64,000 bases of DNA from Lepidostoma basale (GCA_022606425.2 JAHDVF020001468.1:2149001-2213000); one strand, 5' to 3'. Numbered from the stretch's first letter, positions 24,701 to 29,828 are shown. Notes: generated by a model not told the origin, from the letters alone. Made by a program: numbers and translations.

Positions 24701-25685
24701 TCCTCACCCAATGACTACCTTTATCTCGCTTCAATCCACCCCTCCACATTTTTTCTCTCTCTCTCCCCTTCCAGAATGTTCCACCTTCCTCATGTAAAAA
24801 AAATAAGTTTGTCTTCACTGTGATACCTAGGTTTAGTTCACTAAATGTTAGCTATAAGAAATATAGTGTAAGTTTACATGTGTAAGTGAGCGGGACATAG
24901 AAGGGGGGATATATATATATTAGATTAAATGCGGTCTGGCATCCCCTTGCGATTGATATATATTAAATGTAAATCCCGGATGGATAGGGAACAGGCCTAG
25001 GAAGTGCATGAGCTGCGCCCTATAACAGCCTCGGGTATGTGGTGGGAACCCCCTTCATTTCCTCTTCTATCCCCCTGAAGACTTATATTATGAATTTGTA
25101 TTTCACAATACTGCGGAAGCCGAATATTACATTCACAGATAATGTTATCACAATCAGTCAATTCTCAAATGACAAATTAGTAAAATACTGAAAAATATTA
25201 TAGTACTTATCAATAAATTCTTTTGCAGTATTATAAAATGTAGTCTTATTTTTATTCGTTTCATTTACAAGCATATATCGTATGGATGACCCTGAGAAAA
25301 GATCTTTCCTCTGTATCTTTATTTTTGGCCGACTTGTTTCTAGGGACATTCGGGCGTTATAGTTTTAGAATGATTAATATTAAGTAGGCATATTCTTGAG
25401 AAAGTCAAAGCTGAGCTTGATAATAGAGATTGATTGCAAATTGAGATGCAATTGCAAATAATATTTTTGTTTTTGATGCTTTCCTTTGCCAGTTAACATA
25501 TATTTTTGGAGTAATATTTTACTAACCTAAATATTTGATTTCAGCATCGCTTATCTACGATCCTGGGCTATGACAGGGTCATCGTCATGGAAGAAGGACG
25601 AATTGTGGAGGACGGCCCTCCACGCGAACTGATGACTAGACCTATGAGCATTTTCTCCTCCATGCTCAGAACAGCTGATGAATAG
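578..25685 (+). CDS. Sur: ABC transporter subfamily C, sulfonylurea-receptor-like (3' part of gene, 17 exons)
   Basis: Spliced from 578-756, 5643-6003, 6805-6910, 7843-8230, 8782-8952, 9950-10257, 11613-11768, 13020-13111, 14508-14746, 16032-16253, 17402-17559, 18575-18770, 20467-20704, 22025-22152, 22741-23029, 23800-23990 and 25545-25685. All joins use AG/GT and keep frame to the TAG at 25683, giving about 1,186 residues. Order: end of TMD1, NBD1 (Walker A GKTGSGKSS, signature LSGGQ, Walker B LILDDP), basic/Ser linker, TMD2, NBD2 (Walker A GRTGSGKSS, signature-like SAGERQ, Walker B LALLDEP, switch AHRL). The TMD1 end LALFNQLTVPLF and following VSAKRISEFL, and the NBD2 stretch before the signature, resemble SUR (ABCC8/9) more than MRPs. 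SUR proteins are plasma-membrane regulators of Kir6 channels; insect Sur function is less settled. The N-terminal third (TMD0 and most of TMD1) is outside the window. Family placement is inference; the ABCC call is firm. Confidence 0.85.
885..1320 (+). mobile_element. LINE 3' fragment, group 4 (reverse-transcriptase C-terminal region)
   Basis: Broken frames give LLYGSETWTLK, MNRLEAFQM, SYLSHILRGDRYGILQLMLM and WLHNIKYWTGI, the region after the RT palm in many insect LINEs. Same group as 58110-58640. Decayed: a stop interrupts it at about 988. Confidence 0.7.
1321..2200. other. intron sequence without features
   Basis: Very AT-rich; several poly-A/T runs. No gene, long repeat arm or structured motif seen. 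Confidence 0.6.
2215..2580 (-). mobile_element. LINE 3' fragment, group 2
   Basis: Minus-strand frame [37 protein letters not shown] and DRVEWKRMEEVFVQKW. Also found at 32790-33250, 40655-40925 and 57085-57520; copies are 5'-truncated with stops. Confidence 0.75.
2835..3000 (-). mobile_element. LINE-like fragment
   Basis: Contains the AGCCGTCTGTCGTC / CATAGACCTCTCC block common at LINE 3' regions in insects. Very decayed. Confidence 0.35.
3090..3445 (+). mobile_element. LINE 3' end
   Basis: Frame ending WDNLPAYLKCIENPSDF, RSRLKTHIFKLL then stop, typical of Jockey/CR1-type C-termini; followed by a short 3' UTR with CAGCGCCCTTGA and GGTGCTCTATAAATC. Confidence 0.55.
3546..4079 (+). mobile_element. 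Tc1/mariner-like non-autonomous element
   Basis: Terminal inverted repeats of about 34 bp: GAGTCATCCAATAAGGACGG at the left and its near-perfect complement at the right. The 534-bp interior keeps a transposase remnant: helix-turn-helix-like STLHRLVAKFETTGS and SWKIIFSDEAHFL with a catalytic-type Asp. An internally deleted transposon. Confidence 0.75.
4640..5330 (-). mobile_element. Jockey-type LINE 3' fragment
   Basis: Minus-strand frame of 178 codons: KLLIYKSIIRPIITYAAPIW, HTQILQNKVIRLALGAP, PTLDEHIHTLAERFF. This is the C-terminal segment of Jockey-clade RT proteins. 5'-truncated within the palm domain. Confidence 0.8.
5443..5478 (-). repeat. hammerhead-like motif, family E, degenerate
   Basis: Minus strand has CTGATGA, but G12 is A (AAAAC) and GTC is GTT. 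Stem II is weak. Part of a larger inverted structure to about 5540. Confidence 0.4.
5643..6003 (+). CDS. Sur: Sur-like exon b: TMD1-NBD1 junction with acidic insert
   Basis: Acceptor TTGCAG, donor GTAAGA at 6004. Begins VSAKRISEFLDLSEI, the coupling segment that follows TMD1 in SUR proteins. Then comes a long acidic low-complexity stretch (EEAEETEIEEVL, DKDSSAGSLEE) before the first strand of NBD1 (NVFSFNSAVFVWG). Ends phase 1 in the Arg-Gly that leads to Walker A. Confidence 0.85.
6042..6362 (-). mobile_element. tRNA-derived SINE
   Basis: Head at the right end contains a B-box-like GGTTCGATTCCCGG on the minus strand and a degenerate A box. Body has a stretch ending in TGGTAGC, ATCTATCACATGTC and a tail ending GGATTGAAA. 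Same family at 17660, 18308, 24105, 28985, 49770 and 62288. It begins 38 bases after a Sur exon. Confidence 0.7.
6805..6910 (+). CDS. Sur: Sur-like exon c: NBD1 Walker A
   Basis: Acceptor TTTCAG, donor GTAAAT at 6911. Encodes GKLAMVVGKTGSGKSSFL, the Walker A loop of NBD1, then ALIGEVNLLKG. Too short to stand out as an open frame. Phases 1 and 2 match the neighbouring exons. Confidence 0.87.
7075..7761. mobile_element. piggyBac-like non-autonomous element
   Basis: TTAA on both sides (7071-7074, 7762-7765) and inverted ends CCCTTTCCGGTCC / GGACCGGAGAGGG. Minus strand keeps an acidic segment ESSDEEYMKEVNSEFELF as in piggyBac transposase N-termini. Also has an internal palindrome GTCGAATGTCATTCGACAT near the right end. 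Confidence 0.75.
7843..8230 (+). CDS. Sur: Sur-like exon d: NBD1 Q-loop to Walker B
   Basis: Acceptor TTACAG, donor GTAATT at 8231. Contains the Q-loop (AYVSQSPWLTNASIRENI), LSGGQRARVALARALY, Walker B AVLILDDPLAALD and VMVTNRFQLL. The Walker B glutamate is Asp and the switch His is Asn, so NBD1 is the degenerate site. The GC-rich exon contrasts sharply with its AT-rich introns. Confidence 0.9.
8275..8462 (+). mobile_element. LINE 3' fragment, group 8
   Basis: Reads CTGGTGACTCCGTTGGGAAG through GTCTGCTGAACGCGGTCTCC; a diverged copy of 35080-35640. Confidence 0.7.
8463..8640 (-). mobile_element. LINE 3' tail with TTAG-type end
   Basis: Starts with ACTAACTAACCATCACGCCG on the plus strand, the 3' end of group 1; then a 90-bp block (GATGCGGCACTCCATCCTTC) shared with 11850-12010. 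Confidence 0.65.
8665..8695 (+). repeat. hammerhead-like motif, family A
   Basis: TTGATAA, extra T, stem GCCTT-AGA-AAGGC, GAAA, CATG, TC. Family A copies share the same two core changes (C3 to U, G8 to A). Followed by the family flank AACTTCTAGAAAACAGACG-like sequence at about 8712. Confidence 0.5.
8782..8952 (+). CDS. Sur: Sur-like exon e: end of NBD1
   Basis: Acceptor TTACAG. Reads IIHVDNGKIRSVGTLSEV, the last strands of NBD1, then SLAKEW and HWQLLRLASK. The donor chosen is AAG|GTCAGC at 8953. A second phase-0 donor at 9013 would add about 20 residues and cannot be excluded, so the 3' edge is uncertain. Confidence 0.72.
9195..9560 (-). mobile_element. LINE 3' fragment, group 1 (RTE-like)
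   Basis: Reverse complement encodes decayed RWFGHMEHMDGERMV and RPRKK motifs of the group 1 C-terminus; 3' end with the CGCCACACT block. Inserted 200 bases after Sur exon e. Confidence 0.65.
9950..10257 (+). CDS. Sur: Sur-like exon f: basic linker between NBD1 and TMD2
   Basis: Acceptor TTTCAG, donor GTGAGT at 10258. Only one frame is open throughout: PSFIPLRKRFTAFQG, DECDDEMLRTSVPKRSSTRR, then further Arg/Ser-rich sequence. Shows KRSST, RRRNT and RQLSS, which fit basophilic-kinase (PKA/PKG-type) consensus sites. No globular fold is recognisable. Confidence 0.75.
10394..10425 (-). repeat. hammerhead-like motif, family B
   Basis: Minus strand CAGAAGA (U4 to A), extra T, stem GGCAGC..., GAAA, TCGG, TC. 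A shorter mirrored copy follows at 10431-10460. Confidence 0.45.
10631..11504. mobile_element. pogo/Tigger-like non-autonomous element
   Basis: CAGTAAAACCTCGATTTAAC at the left and a complementary TCGAGGTTTTACTG at the right, with TA at both flanks (10629-10630, 11505-11506). Minus strand keeps a MQTKLDSFFEKG-like remnant resembling a pogo transposase tail. 874 bp. Confidence 0.75.
11613..11768 (+). CDS. Sur: Sur-like exon g: linker
   Basis: Acceptor TTATAG, donor GTAAGA at 11769. Encodes RYLLRTLFPMSSQKLIDSQ and QKSIIKRFLSRSSTKRK, continuing the basic linker. Phase 2 at both sides fits exons f and h. Confidence 0.72.
11850..12015 (-). mobile_element. LINE 3' tail with TTAG-type end
   Basis: (TAAC)5 then CATCACGCCGTCTCCCCGAA and the GATGCGGCACTCC block; close copy of 8463-8600. 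Confidence 0.7.
12610..12640 (-). repeat. hammerhead-like motif, family A, degenerate
   Basis: Minus strand TTAATAA, stem GCCTT...AAGGC, GAAACAC, ATC instead of GTC. Confidence 0.35.
12770..12800 (-). repeat. hammerhead-like motif, family C, degenerate
   Basis: Minus strand CTGATGA intact with stem ACCAAC...GTTGGC, but GAAA is GGAAC and the stem III palindrome is lost. Confidence 0.4.
13020..13111 (+). CDS. Sur: Sur-like exon h: small acidic linker exon
   Basis: Acceptor TTGCAG, donor T|GTAGGT at 13112. Encodes TGAGGEHPPVGRVTSANSAA and then SDDFMDDDDF. A donor 4 bases downstream (GTCAAT at 13116) gives the wrong phase and a stop in the next exon, so the 13112 donor is preferred. This is the least certain exon of the chain. 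Confidence 0.62.
13459..13707. mobile_element. hAT-type MITE with perfect 8-bp target duplication
   Basis: 249 bp; ends CAGTGGCGGTACTCCCATAG and its complement, inverted repeats of about 60 bp. ACTACACT is exactly repeated at 13451-13458 and 13708-13715. The host sequence is itself a repeat whose related copy near 58095-58110 lacks the insertion. Confidence 0.85.
13874..13905 (+). repeat. hammerhead-like motif, family B
   Basis: CAGAGGA (U4 to A), extra T, perfect 6-bp stem II GGCAGC-AA-GCTGCC, GAAA, CCGG, TC, then GGCGATAAACACAAGTGGA, the family 3' flank. Confidence 0.48.
14110..14500. other. intron sequence without features
   Basis: AT-rich; a local pair of TTTCTGACTTTAGAAAATAC repeats at 14145-14182; nothing else recognised. 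Confidence 0.5.
14508..14746 (+). CDS. Sur: Sur-like exon i: start of TMD2
   Basis: Acceptor ATTTAG, donor GTAAGT at 14747. Reads TENSTTDEYLVSDEKREYGK, then VYVEYFKSCG, the first TMD2 helix (VFAGSLYLLSSLAWQCLRV) and TDVWLSEWTGED, a hallmark ABCC segment (W-L-S-x-W). Ends phase 0 after a charged loop. Confidence 0.85.
14867..14896 (-). repeat. hammerhead-like motif, family A, degenerate
   Basis: Minus strand TTGATAA, stem GCCTTAGACAGGC, then CAAAC (G12 changed) and CATGTC. Confidence 0.4.
15381..15416 (-). ncRNA. hammerhead-like motif, family C, intact core
   Basis: On the minus strand: CTGATGA, one extra T, stem II opening GCC and closing GGC, GAAA, palindromic stem III CAGCTG, then TC. All 11 core bases of a type I hammerhead are present in order. 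It faces a second copy 30 bases away on the plus strand. Proximal stem I pairing is weak here; a TAACAC before the core can pair with GTGTTA about 45 bases after the cleavage site. Confidence 0.6.
15446..15481 (+). ncRNA. hammerhead-like motif, family C, head-to-head partner
   Basis: CCGATGA (U4 to C), extra T, stem GCCAA...TTGGC, GAAA, CAGCTG, TC. Outer stem I possible between TTTATT at about 15433 and AATAAA at about 15494. Together with 15381-15416 it makes a long inverted repeat spanning about 15361-15500. Confidence 0.5.
16032..16253 (+). CDS. Sur: Sur-like exon j: TMD2 helices 2-3
   Basis: Acceptor TTTCAG, donor GTAAGA at 16254. Reads RYLQVYTILSVVSII, then ARKTLHEKLLENIIRYPMSF and FFETTPLGRIINRFSMDI, the strongly conserved ABCC intracellular loop (L-H-x-x-L ... 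P-x-S-F-F-E-T-T-P-x-G-R-I-x-N-R-F-S-x-D). 74 codons, phase 0 on both sides. Confidence 0.9.
16632..16666 (-). repeat. hammerhead-like motif, family E
   Basis: Minus strand CCGATGA, extra T, perfect 7-bp stem II GAAGGTG-CTA-CACCTTC, then GAAG (A15.1 changed) and GTC. Confidence 0.42.
16981..17011 (-). ncRNA. hammerhead-like motif, family D, intact core
   Basis: Minus strand CTGAAGA, extra A, stem II GGAC-TGGTT-GTCC (4 perfect pairs), GAAA, stem III CATG, TC. Core is complete. A mirrored copy at 17164-17192 has lost three core bases. Confidence 0.58.
17164..17192 (+). repeat. hammerhead-like motif, family D, core deletion
   Basis: CTGAAGGACTGG: three bases are missing compared with 16981-17011, and GAAAT replaces GAAAC. 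It is the other arm of a roughly 300-bp inverted repeat (16905-17250) whose two arms are nearly identical. Confidence 0.55.
17402..17559 (+). CDS. Sur: Sur-like exon k: TMD2 helices
   Basis: Acceptor TTCCAG, donor GTATAT at 17560. Encodes KIATSIQRLLQFLLLCLSAT and VVTPWFLVIAVPICILYYAI, the two central helices of TMD2, then QRFYRCSAR leading into the next intracellular loop. Confidence 0.87.
17660..17995 (-). mobile_element. tRNA-derived SINE
   Basis: Minus strand; head with TTCGATTCCCGG-type B box at about 17925-17940; tail ATCCTATGGATTGAAA. Close copy of 6042-6362. Confidence 0.75.
18308..18565 (+). mobile_element. tRNA-derived SINE, second 3' end type
   Basis: CCCGAGTGGTAAGTGCTATG (A box) and GCGTTCGATTCCCGGCG (B box), body to CACATGTCACGAGAAT, then a different tail, ACATCGATTTGGTTCGCG, ending (AAT)n at the edge of a Sur intron. 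Confidence 0.78.
18575..18770 (+). CDS. Sur: Sur-like exon l: TMD2 intracellular loop 4
   Basis: Acceptor TTATAG, donor GTAAAT at 18771. Reads RELQRLDAISKSPIFSHFGE and TLGGLPSIRAYGQQNRF, the classic ABCC signature (R-x-L-x-R-L-x-x-x-x-x-S-P-I-x-x-H-F-x-E-T-x-x-G). Ends at NRWLGIAL. Confidence 0.92.
18870..19520 (+). mobile_element. unclassified retroelement 3' UTR-like sequence
   Basis: T-rich strand with a G-run near 19050, then GCCTAAGGAGTGCACGCGTG and CCCATAACAGCTTCCCTCTA. A related block lies at 24900-25060. No coding frame; probably LINE 3' UTR. Confidence 0.4.
19575..19890 (+). mobile_element. LINE 3' fragment, group 1
   Basis: Contains [20 protein letters not shown], then [18 protein letters not shown], and ends in TTAGTTAGTTAG. 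5'-truncated. Confidence 0.75.
19985..20412 (+). mobile_element. LINE 3' end
   Basis: Frame ALYRICDNYNKHFRDIDVFH then LSERNFKKMIGATFR and stop, followed by a 270-bp 3' UTR ending in AATAAATAAA. Almost the same sequence recurs at 42760-43150. Confidence 0.7.
20467..20704 (+). CDS. Sur: Sur-like exon m: last TMD2 helices
   Basis: Acceptor TTCCAG, donor GTAGGA at 20705. Encodes DYLGGVIVFAAINAALIS, VGLAINYTLLVPIYLNWVV and then SAVERVQQYSSLPVEE, the standard lead-in to NBD2 in ABCC proteins. Confidence 0.9.
20932..20992. repeat. hammerhead-like pair, family B
   Basis: Plus copy 20961-20992 (GGGAAGA, GGCAG/CTGCC stem, GAAA, CCGG, TC) and a mirrored minus half-copy at 20932-20953 that has lost its 5' core. 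Confidence 0.43.
21111..21752. mobile_element. inverted pair of Tc1/mariner-like MITEs
   Basis: Two roughly 305-bp copies back to back with about 27 bases between. Each has ends AGGGTGTTTTTTTTAGAGGT / ACCTCTAAAAAAACGCCCTT and the interior GTCAATTTGACAGTTGACAG and TTGAGCAACTGGG. Together they make a large palindrome in a Sur intron. Confidence 0.7.
22025..22152 (+). CDS. Sur: Sur-like exon n: start of NBD2
   Basis: Acceptor TTTCAG, donor GTGAGT at 22153. Reads DDWPSKGEVTFTGVTLKY and FNLHIPAGQK, the W-P-x-x-G-x-V-x-F segment and A-loop region of NBD2. A hammerhead-like repeat begins 30 bases into the following intron. Confidence 0.9.
22183..22217 (-). ncRNA. hammerhead-like motif, family E, intact core
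   Basis: Minus strand CTGATGA, then a stem II built on AAGG/CCTT, GAAA, CATG, TC. Every core base is kept. It sits in the intron 31 bases after the Sur exon donor at 22153. The family is bounded by a CACAGTGTTAACG end near 22290. Confidence 0.55.
22460..22680. repeat. inverted-repeat element
   Basis: TCCGTGTAGCTCCTCCTGAT ... CCATCTTTAGGGTGGAGACT mirrored around 22590; arms include CGATCCACACGGATTTTACT. Probably a MITE; family unknown. Confidence 0.45.
22741..23029 (+). CDS. Sur: Sur-like exon o: NBD2 Walker A and Q-loop
   Basis: Acceptor TTCCAG, donor GTACGA at 23030. Encodes VAICGRTGSGKSSLLLSILR (Walker A), VDGRDLSGVPL, the Q-loop ASVPQEGALFGG, KENLCPG and TISAYPGGLG. The usual L-x-P of 'NLDP' is CPG here. 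Confidence 0.9.
23398..23428 (+). repeat. hammerhead-like motif, family A
   Basis: TTGATAA, extra T, stem GCCT...AGGC, GAAA, CATG, TC; followed by the family flank with two CTTCTAGAAACC repeats at 23629-23667. Confidence 0.5.
23450..23670 (+). repeat. single arm of palindromic element with local duplication
   Basis: ATTGTATCTCAATAGAGACG onward matches the arm of 36436-36729. A 42-bp piece with AAGCGCACGCTTTATGTAAT occurs twice in tandem (23546-23620). Confidence 0.6.
23800..23990 (+). CDS. Sur: Sur-like exon p: NBD2 signature and Walker B
   Basis: Acceptor TTACAG, donor GTAATT at 23991. Reads VSEGGAGWSAGERQQLCVAR (degenerate signature SAGERQ), then ALLDEPTSALDPATEAALL with canonical Walker B glutamate. 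Ends ITVA just before the switch His. Confidence 0.9.
24105..24500 (+). mobile_element. tRNA-derived SINE interrupted by a LINE
   Basis: Left part ends GGTTTGGTGTAGAATTC; right part resumes CACGTGACAATAAAATGACG. Between them is a LINE piece (24156-24383). GTAGAATTC / GTAGAATCC flank it as a target duplication. Confidence 0.75.
24156..24383 (-). mobile_element. LINE 3' fragment, group 5, inside a SINE
   Basis: Minus strand encodes [37 protein letters not shown] and ends in (GAA)n. Same group as 31620-31990 and 39850-40555. Confidence 0.8.
24560..25075 (-). mobile_element. unclassified retroelement 3' region
   Basis: Shares blocks with 18870-19520 (GGTCTGGCATCCCCTTG, GGCCTAGGAAGTGCATGAG). A short minus-strand frame rich in Lys/Arg (24609-24818) is not a recognised protein. 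Confidence 0.35.
25545..25685 (+). CDS. Sur: Sur-like last exon: NBD2 H-loop to stop
   Basis: Acceptor TTTCAG. Begins HRLSTILGYDRVIVMEEG (switch His intact), then IVEDGPPRELMTRP and FSSMLRTADE, stop TAG 25683-25685. Typical ABCC C-terminus length. Confidence 0.92.
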   Translation, partial: HRLSTILGYDRVIVMEEGRIVEDGPPRELMTRPMSIFSSMLRTADE

Positions 25686-25910
25686 ATTCAAAACTACATT
25701 TTAATAGATTTTTTAATATTTTATGTAATGCTAAAAATATTATCAAAATATTACATTTAAAATGTGGTAGACAAGATTCAGACATGATGTAATTTTAAAA
25801 TGATTTATTTCATATTTTTGTTAGACATATAACATATCGCCATACTAAAATATAATACTTTTGCTAAATATCTACGAAGACAAAACAAGTCACATCTAAA
25901 ATTTTATATT

Positions 25911-26182
25911 CCAAGATTCTTAAAGATTCTTGAAGATTCTTGAAGATTCTTGAAGATTCTTGAATATTCTTGCAGATTCTTGAAGATTCTTGAAGATTTT
26001 TTAAGATTCTTGAAGATTCTCGAAGATTCTTTAATATTCTTGCTGATTTTTGAAGATTCTTGAAGACTCTTTAAAATCCTTGAAGATTCTTTAAAATTCT
26101 TGAAGATTCCATATAATTGAAATTTCTTGAAAATTCTTGAAGATACATGAAGATTTTTGAAAATTCATCCAAATTCTTGAAG
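25911..26182 (+). repeat. 10-bp minisatellite (TGAAGATTCT)n
   Basis: About 20 near-perfect head-to-tail copies of TGAAGATTCT from 25911 to 26110, decaying to 26182. It lies 225 bases after the Sur stop codon, so probably in its 3' UTR. The unit resembles the insect heat-shock element pattern (nTTCnnGAAn): TTCTTGAA recurs every 10 bases. No regulatory role is shown. Confidence 0.9.
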
Positions 26183-26228
26183 TGCCCGTTTCTACAATAC
26201 GGTAACAGCAATCACCGCCGTCTCAGAA

Positions 26229-26234
26229 AATAAA
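26229..26234 (+). promoter_or_regulatory. possible poly(A) signal of Sur-like gene
   Basis: First AATAAA found after the Sur stop codon, 544 bases downstream and just beyond the minisatellite. In AT-rich DNA this hexamer is common, so the assignment is weak. Confidence 0.25.
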
Positions 26235-28300
26235 AACCGTGTAGGTACTAATTCAAATTCCACGAAACACAGTTTCGGAGACCCTCGTTTAGCCATTGGT
26301 ACTGAGGCTTTTCTCCAGCTTTGCATTTTGATAATGTATAAATAATCATTATTTTCTCATAACAATTAGTTTTTACTACTTAAAGTGATTCTGGAGTATT
26401 ACTATTAAAAGTATTCATGTTGTTATACAATAATTTATATGTAATGTAAGTGTATTATTCAGTAATTTGATATTTTCATTTATGTGAAATTAATCGGGTG
26501 TCTTTACAAATTCTTCCTAATTCCACACTTTATTTAAATACTCGTATAAGTAGTGGTTGCATTCAATGGAATAGTTTAATTTATTGGAGAGGACATCCTT
26601 ATACATACAAAACTAAAAGATAAAGCCAAAAACATAATGTTATTAGATTTTTCCTATTAGAATAATTATTATACAATAAGTTCTGTAGGTGAGAGCCATC
26701 TTGTCTTAACTCCAGATAGACCATTTTACAGTAGATGCATTTTTTAAATATAATTTAGAAAAGCAATTTTCACACATCATTTTCATCAAATATGCTTCAT
26801 ACACATATTTAGTTTTGTAAAATATTTGATATTTTTAATATTAATACTATATATTTATGTCTACATGGCTCTAACAGTGTTGTTCTATACGTGGATTCTG
26901 TATGGATAAATAAACTAATCATTTCTCCGCAGAGATTGACAGAGAGAATGGACTACCACCCAAACCTATCCTGACATTTATTATTTTAACTCTCAATCAC
27001 ATAGGATTTAAGACATTTTGGATGTATTTTTTATGTTATGAATACCGTATTTTGCGGACGGTAAGACGCAGCCCAAAATGTATATACAATTTTTTATAAA
27101 AAAAATGTTTTGGACGATTAGACGCATCGGGCAAAAAGACACCCCCCAATTTTTATTTGAATTTTTAGATTAAAATAGTGTGTCTTATGGTCCGAAAAAT
27201 ACGGTAAAACATTTCGACTAAATAAGTATTGACCGTAATATTATAGAATGTTTGACATTGTACTCAATTTTTCCAAAAATGGACTTAAGACAAATTGGCT
27301 CTCGGGTACAGATTTATATTAGCAGTATTACTATCTTTATATTCCACGCGATTTCTTTTGATTAAATTGTGGACCGACTGAAAATGTAAATGTGTTATTT
27401 TTTCAATAAAACTTAAGCATTAATTATTTGCTGTAATTTAAAATTGTGTTTTTCTTTTCATTTTCATAAAGCACTTGTTTCTTGCAATATCTGTCTGGGT
27501 GAGACTTTTTTGATGGTGGTCGCGCCGAACATACGCAGATTACATTTGGGTGTGAACAGTAAAGAGATTAAAACATTTATGAGCACTTGCAACACCGTCG
27601 TTCTTAATTGTATCACATTTTATGAGTAATAATAAAATTAACGCTAAGAATTCTTTGTAGATTAAATGCCACAAAGATAAGATTGCACACTTCCAGATAA
27701 GCTTACACGCCATAATCATTTCCTCACGTTGTCAACCAATCAATTTGAAATATTTTTATTCACAATATAATAATTCAAAATTAAGCAAATGAAACTTGCG
27801 TTGCAATAAAGCAGTGTACCCTTAATAGTTATATCTAGGAATCATTCCTAATTTGCATACCGTTATTCTAAAGATTAACGTTCTGACATGTAGAACATTA
27901 TATTTATTTATTTATTTATTATAAAAGGGATAAATTCCAATACATTATTTTTTTAATACAGAGAGTTTACTTAAATCTATGAACATTTTAAGAATAACGA
28001 TAAAAATTAAGCCTAAGACGAGTTAAATCTGTGATCAGTATTAAGAATACAGGTAAATATTGTATTAGATTATTAATGAAAGAAGGACACTTTTATAAAT
28101 GAGAATACAGATATATTGAATAGTAAAGAAAGGACACTATTTAAATTAAGAATACAGATATATGGATTATTATATGAACTTATGATAACAAAGAACTTAT
28201 TCAAATTGACATAGACACTGTACACGTGAAGGTTCGTAAAATCTCGAAAATTAATTTTAGCAGTTGAAAAAAAATATATACAAATATACTTCTGGCCTGG
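26235..28300. other. intergenic spacer between Sur and PKG
   Basis: Apart from the hairpin MITE at 27043-27206, AT-rich with no supported gene. A 61-codon frame at 27444-27629 has no recognisable features. Confidence 0.5.
27043..27206. mobile_element. hairpin MITE with TA flanks
   Basis: TACCGTATTTTGCGGACGGT at left and GGTCCGAAAAATACGGTA at right with matching GTAAGACGC / TGTGTCTTA inner arms; TA at both ends. 164 bp, non-coding. Confidence 0.7.
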
Positions 28301-28313
28301 TCTATATGTTGAC

Positions 28314-28345
28314 CAGAAGATGGCAGCAAGCTACTGAAACCGGTC
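28314..28345 (+). repeat. hammerhead-like motif, family B
   Basis: CAGAAGA, extra T, stem GGCAGC-AA-GCTACT, GAAA, CCGG, TC. ATGTT before the core and AACAT after the cleavage site can form an outer stem I. Confidence 0.45.
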
Positions 28346-28539
28346 GAAAACACGAACATTAGTGGATTTTAACTAAATATACCTACATTTTAATTCATGC
28401 TCTAAACCTAAAATTGAATTTTTTTTTAAAACAAGTAATAAAACATCTTTCGGAAGTAGTTTCATTTTCAAGTCTGTAGAACTTAACATGACGCGAGAAG
28501 AAGCATATTTTTTTATGTTTCAGCGGTTGTCACTACGTT

Positions 28540-28970
28540 AATCGAACTAGCCAAAAAAGGGCTTGACAGATTACTCAACGAGCTTCGGAGTGGTCCCAAA
28601 TTGTTGCTTTCCAGGTGTGGTGTTGACAACAAATGCTGCGCATGCCCTGAACGGTGAGAAGTCAAACTAAACAGTCAATCTACGGCCAGCTGGGTATCAG
28701 GGCAAGTTAAAAATATTTTGTCACAACTCGAAGAGATCAGGACAACCTTGAAAACTTCACAATAATGGGCAAAGTAAAGGGAAAGCGACCACAATAGGAC
28801 GTCCAACGAACCCCTGGTTTGATCAGGGTGCTGACTGGTCTCTCAATAGCTGCAGCCTGGAGACTGACCAGTGACAGAAGCGCATGGCGAGACATGATAA
28901 ATAGTTTAAGGGATAGACGCGATCCTCAGTCATGAGAAATGCGAATAAGAAGAAGAAGAATATTCTAATA
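28540..28970 (+). mobile_element. LINE 3' fragment, group 9
   Basis: Contains GTGCTGACTGGTCTCTCAAT and GACAGAAGCGCATGGCGAGA, ending in (AAG)n. An inverse copy lies at 48718-48905. Confidence 0.6.
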
Positions 28971-28984
28971 ATAAACCGTGAGAG

Positions 28985-29530
28985 TGTAAATAAAAGGACG
29001 ACCTGGCCGAGTGGTAAGTGCTACTACTGCCACAATAAAGGTCCCGGGTTTGATTACAAACGATGGCAGTGTGATTGTCATTCTATCTTTGATATGGTGT
29101 AGAATTCACGTGACAATAAAATGTCGATAGATAAGCTACCTTTCACGTGTCATGAGAATCAATATAATAGCTATACCTTTACAGCAGAGTTGAAGAGAGT
29201 AGGCACGTGTTGAACACTATAGCGGAGAGACGCGCAAGATGGATTGGTCATGTGTTACGACACGACTGTTTCCTGCATAATATGTTGGAGGGAATGGTCG
29301 AGGGATCGATTGGCAGAGGACGACCTCGCCAAGAGTACCTAGACCAGATTTACCGAGATATGGGCTGCACCTCTTATGCGGAGTTGAAGAGAGTTGCCGA
29401 GGATCTAGCGGAGTGGAAGAGGAGATGCGTCGCCTTGCTGTAGACCAATCGCTAGATTGAGACCGGAGAGAGGGACATTTACATCGATTTGGCTCGCGCT
29501 GTAATGATGTAAAGAGTGTGTAGTACTGTG
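28985..29530 (+). mobile_element. tRNA-derived SINE interrupted by a LINE
   Basis: ACCTGGCCGAGTGGTAAGTG (A box), GGTCCCGGGTTTGATTA (B box), body to CATGAGAATCAATATAATAG, then LINE group 3 (29176-29475), then the second-type tail ACATCGATTTGGCTCGCG. TTTACA on both sides may be the target duplication. Confidence 0.75.
29176..29475 (+). mobile_element. LINE 3' fragment, group 3
   Basis: Frame [39 protein letters not shown] and [16 protein letters not shown] then stop. Related copies 41290-41690 and 59395-59850. Confidence 0.8.
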
Positions 29531-29828
29531 AAGAACCAATTCACCGAAGTTTATGTGGTGGACAGGGCAATACTTATTTCTAAACCGCATCTCTCCGGAT
29601 ATTGACATTTTTCACGATAGTGAGGCTACCCTCAGAAAGCATCTAAATCTTATATTTAAATGGTATTTACTTTTTTAGGTTTTTCTAATTAAACTGCATT
29701 GTTCCTTTTTTTTGTCATCGTTAACGCATTGGAAAATTTGTCTGCAATGTTTATGATTTTTTTAATAAATTATTGAATTCACATGTGAATAAAAGAAAAG
29801 AGCGATTTAACGAAATAATAATATTGCT

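Noticed and set aside
25911..26182. CRISPR-like regular repeat
   Set aside because: Units are contiguous with no spacers, and the genome is animal; it is a minisatellite.
27444..27629. 61-codon frame in the spacer
   Set aside because: No homology recognised, no start context or partner exons.
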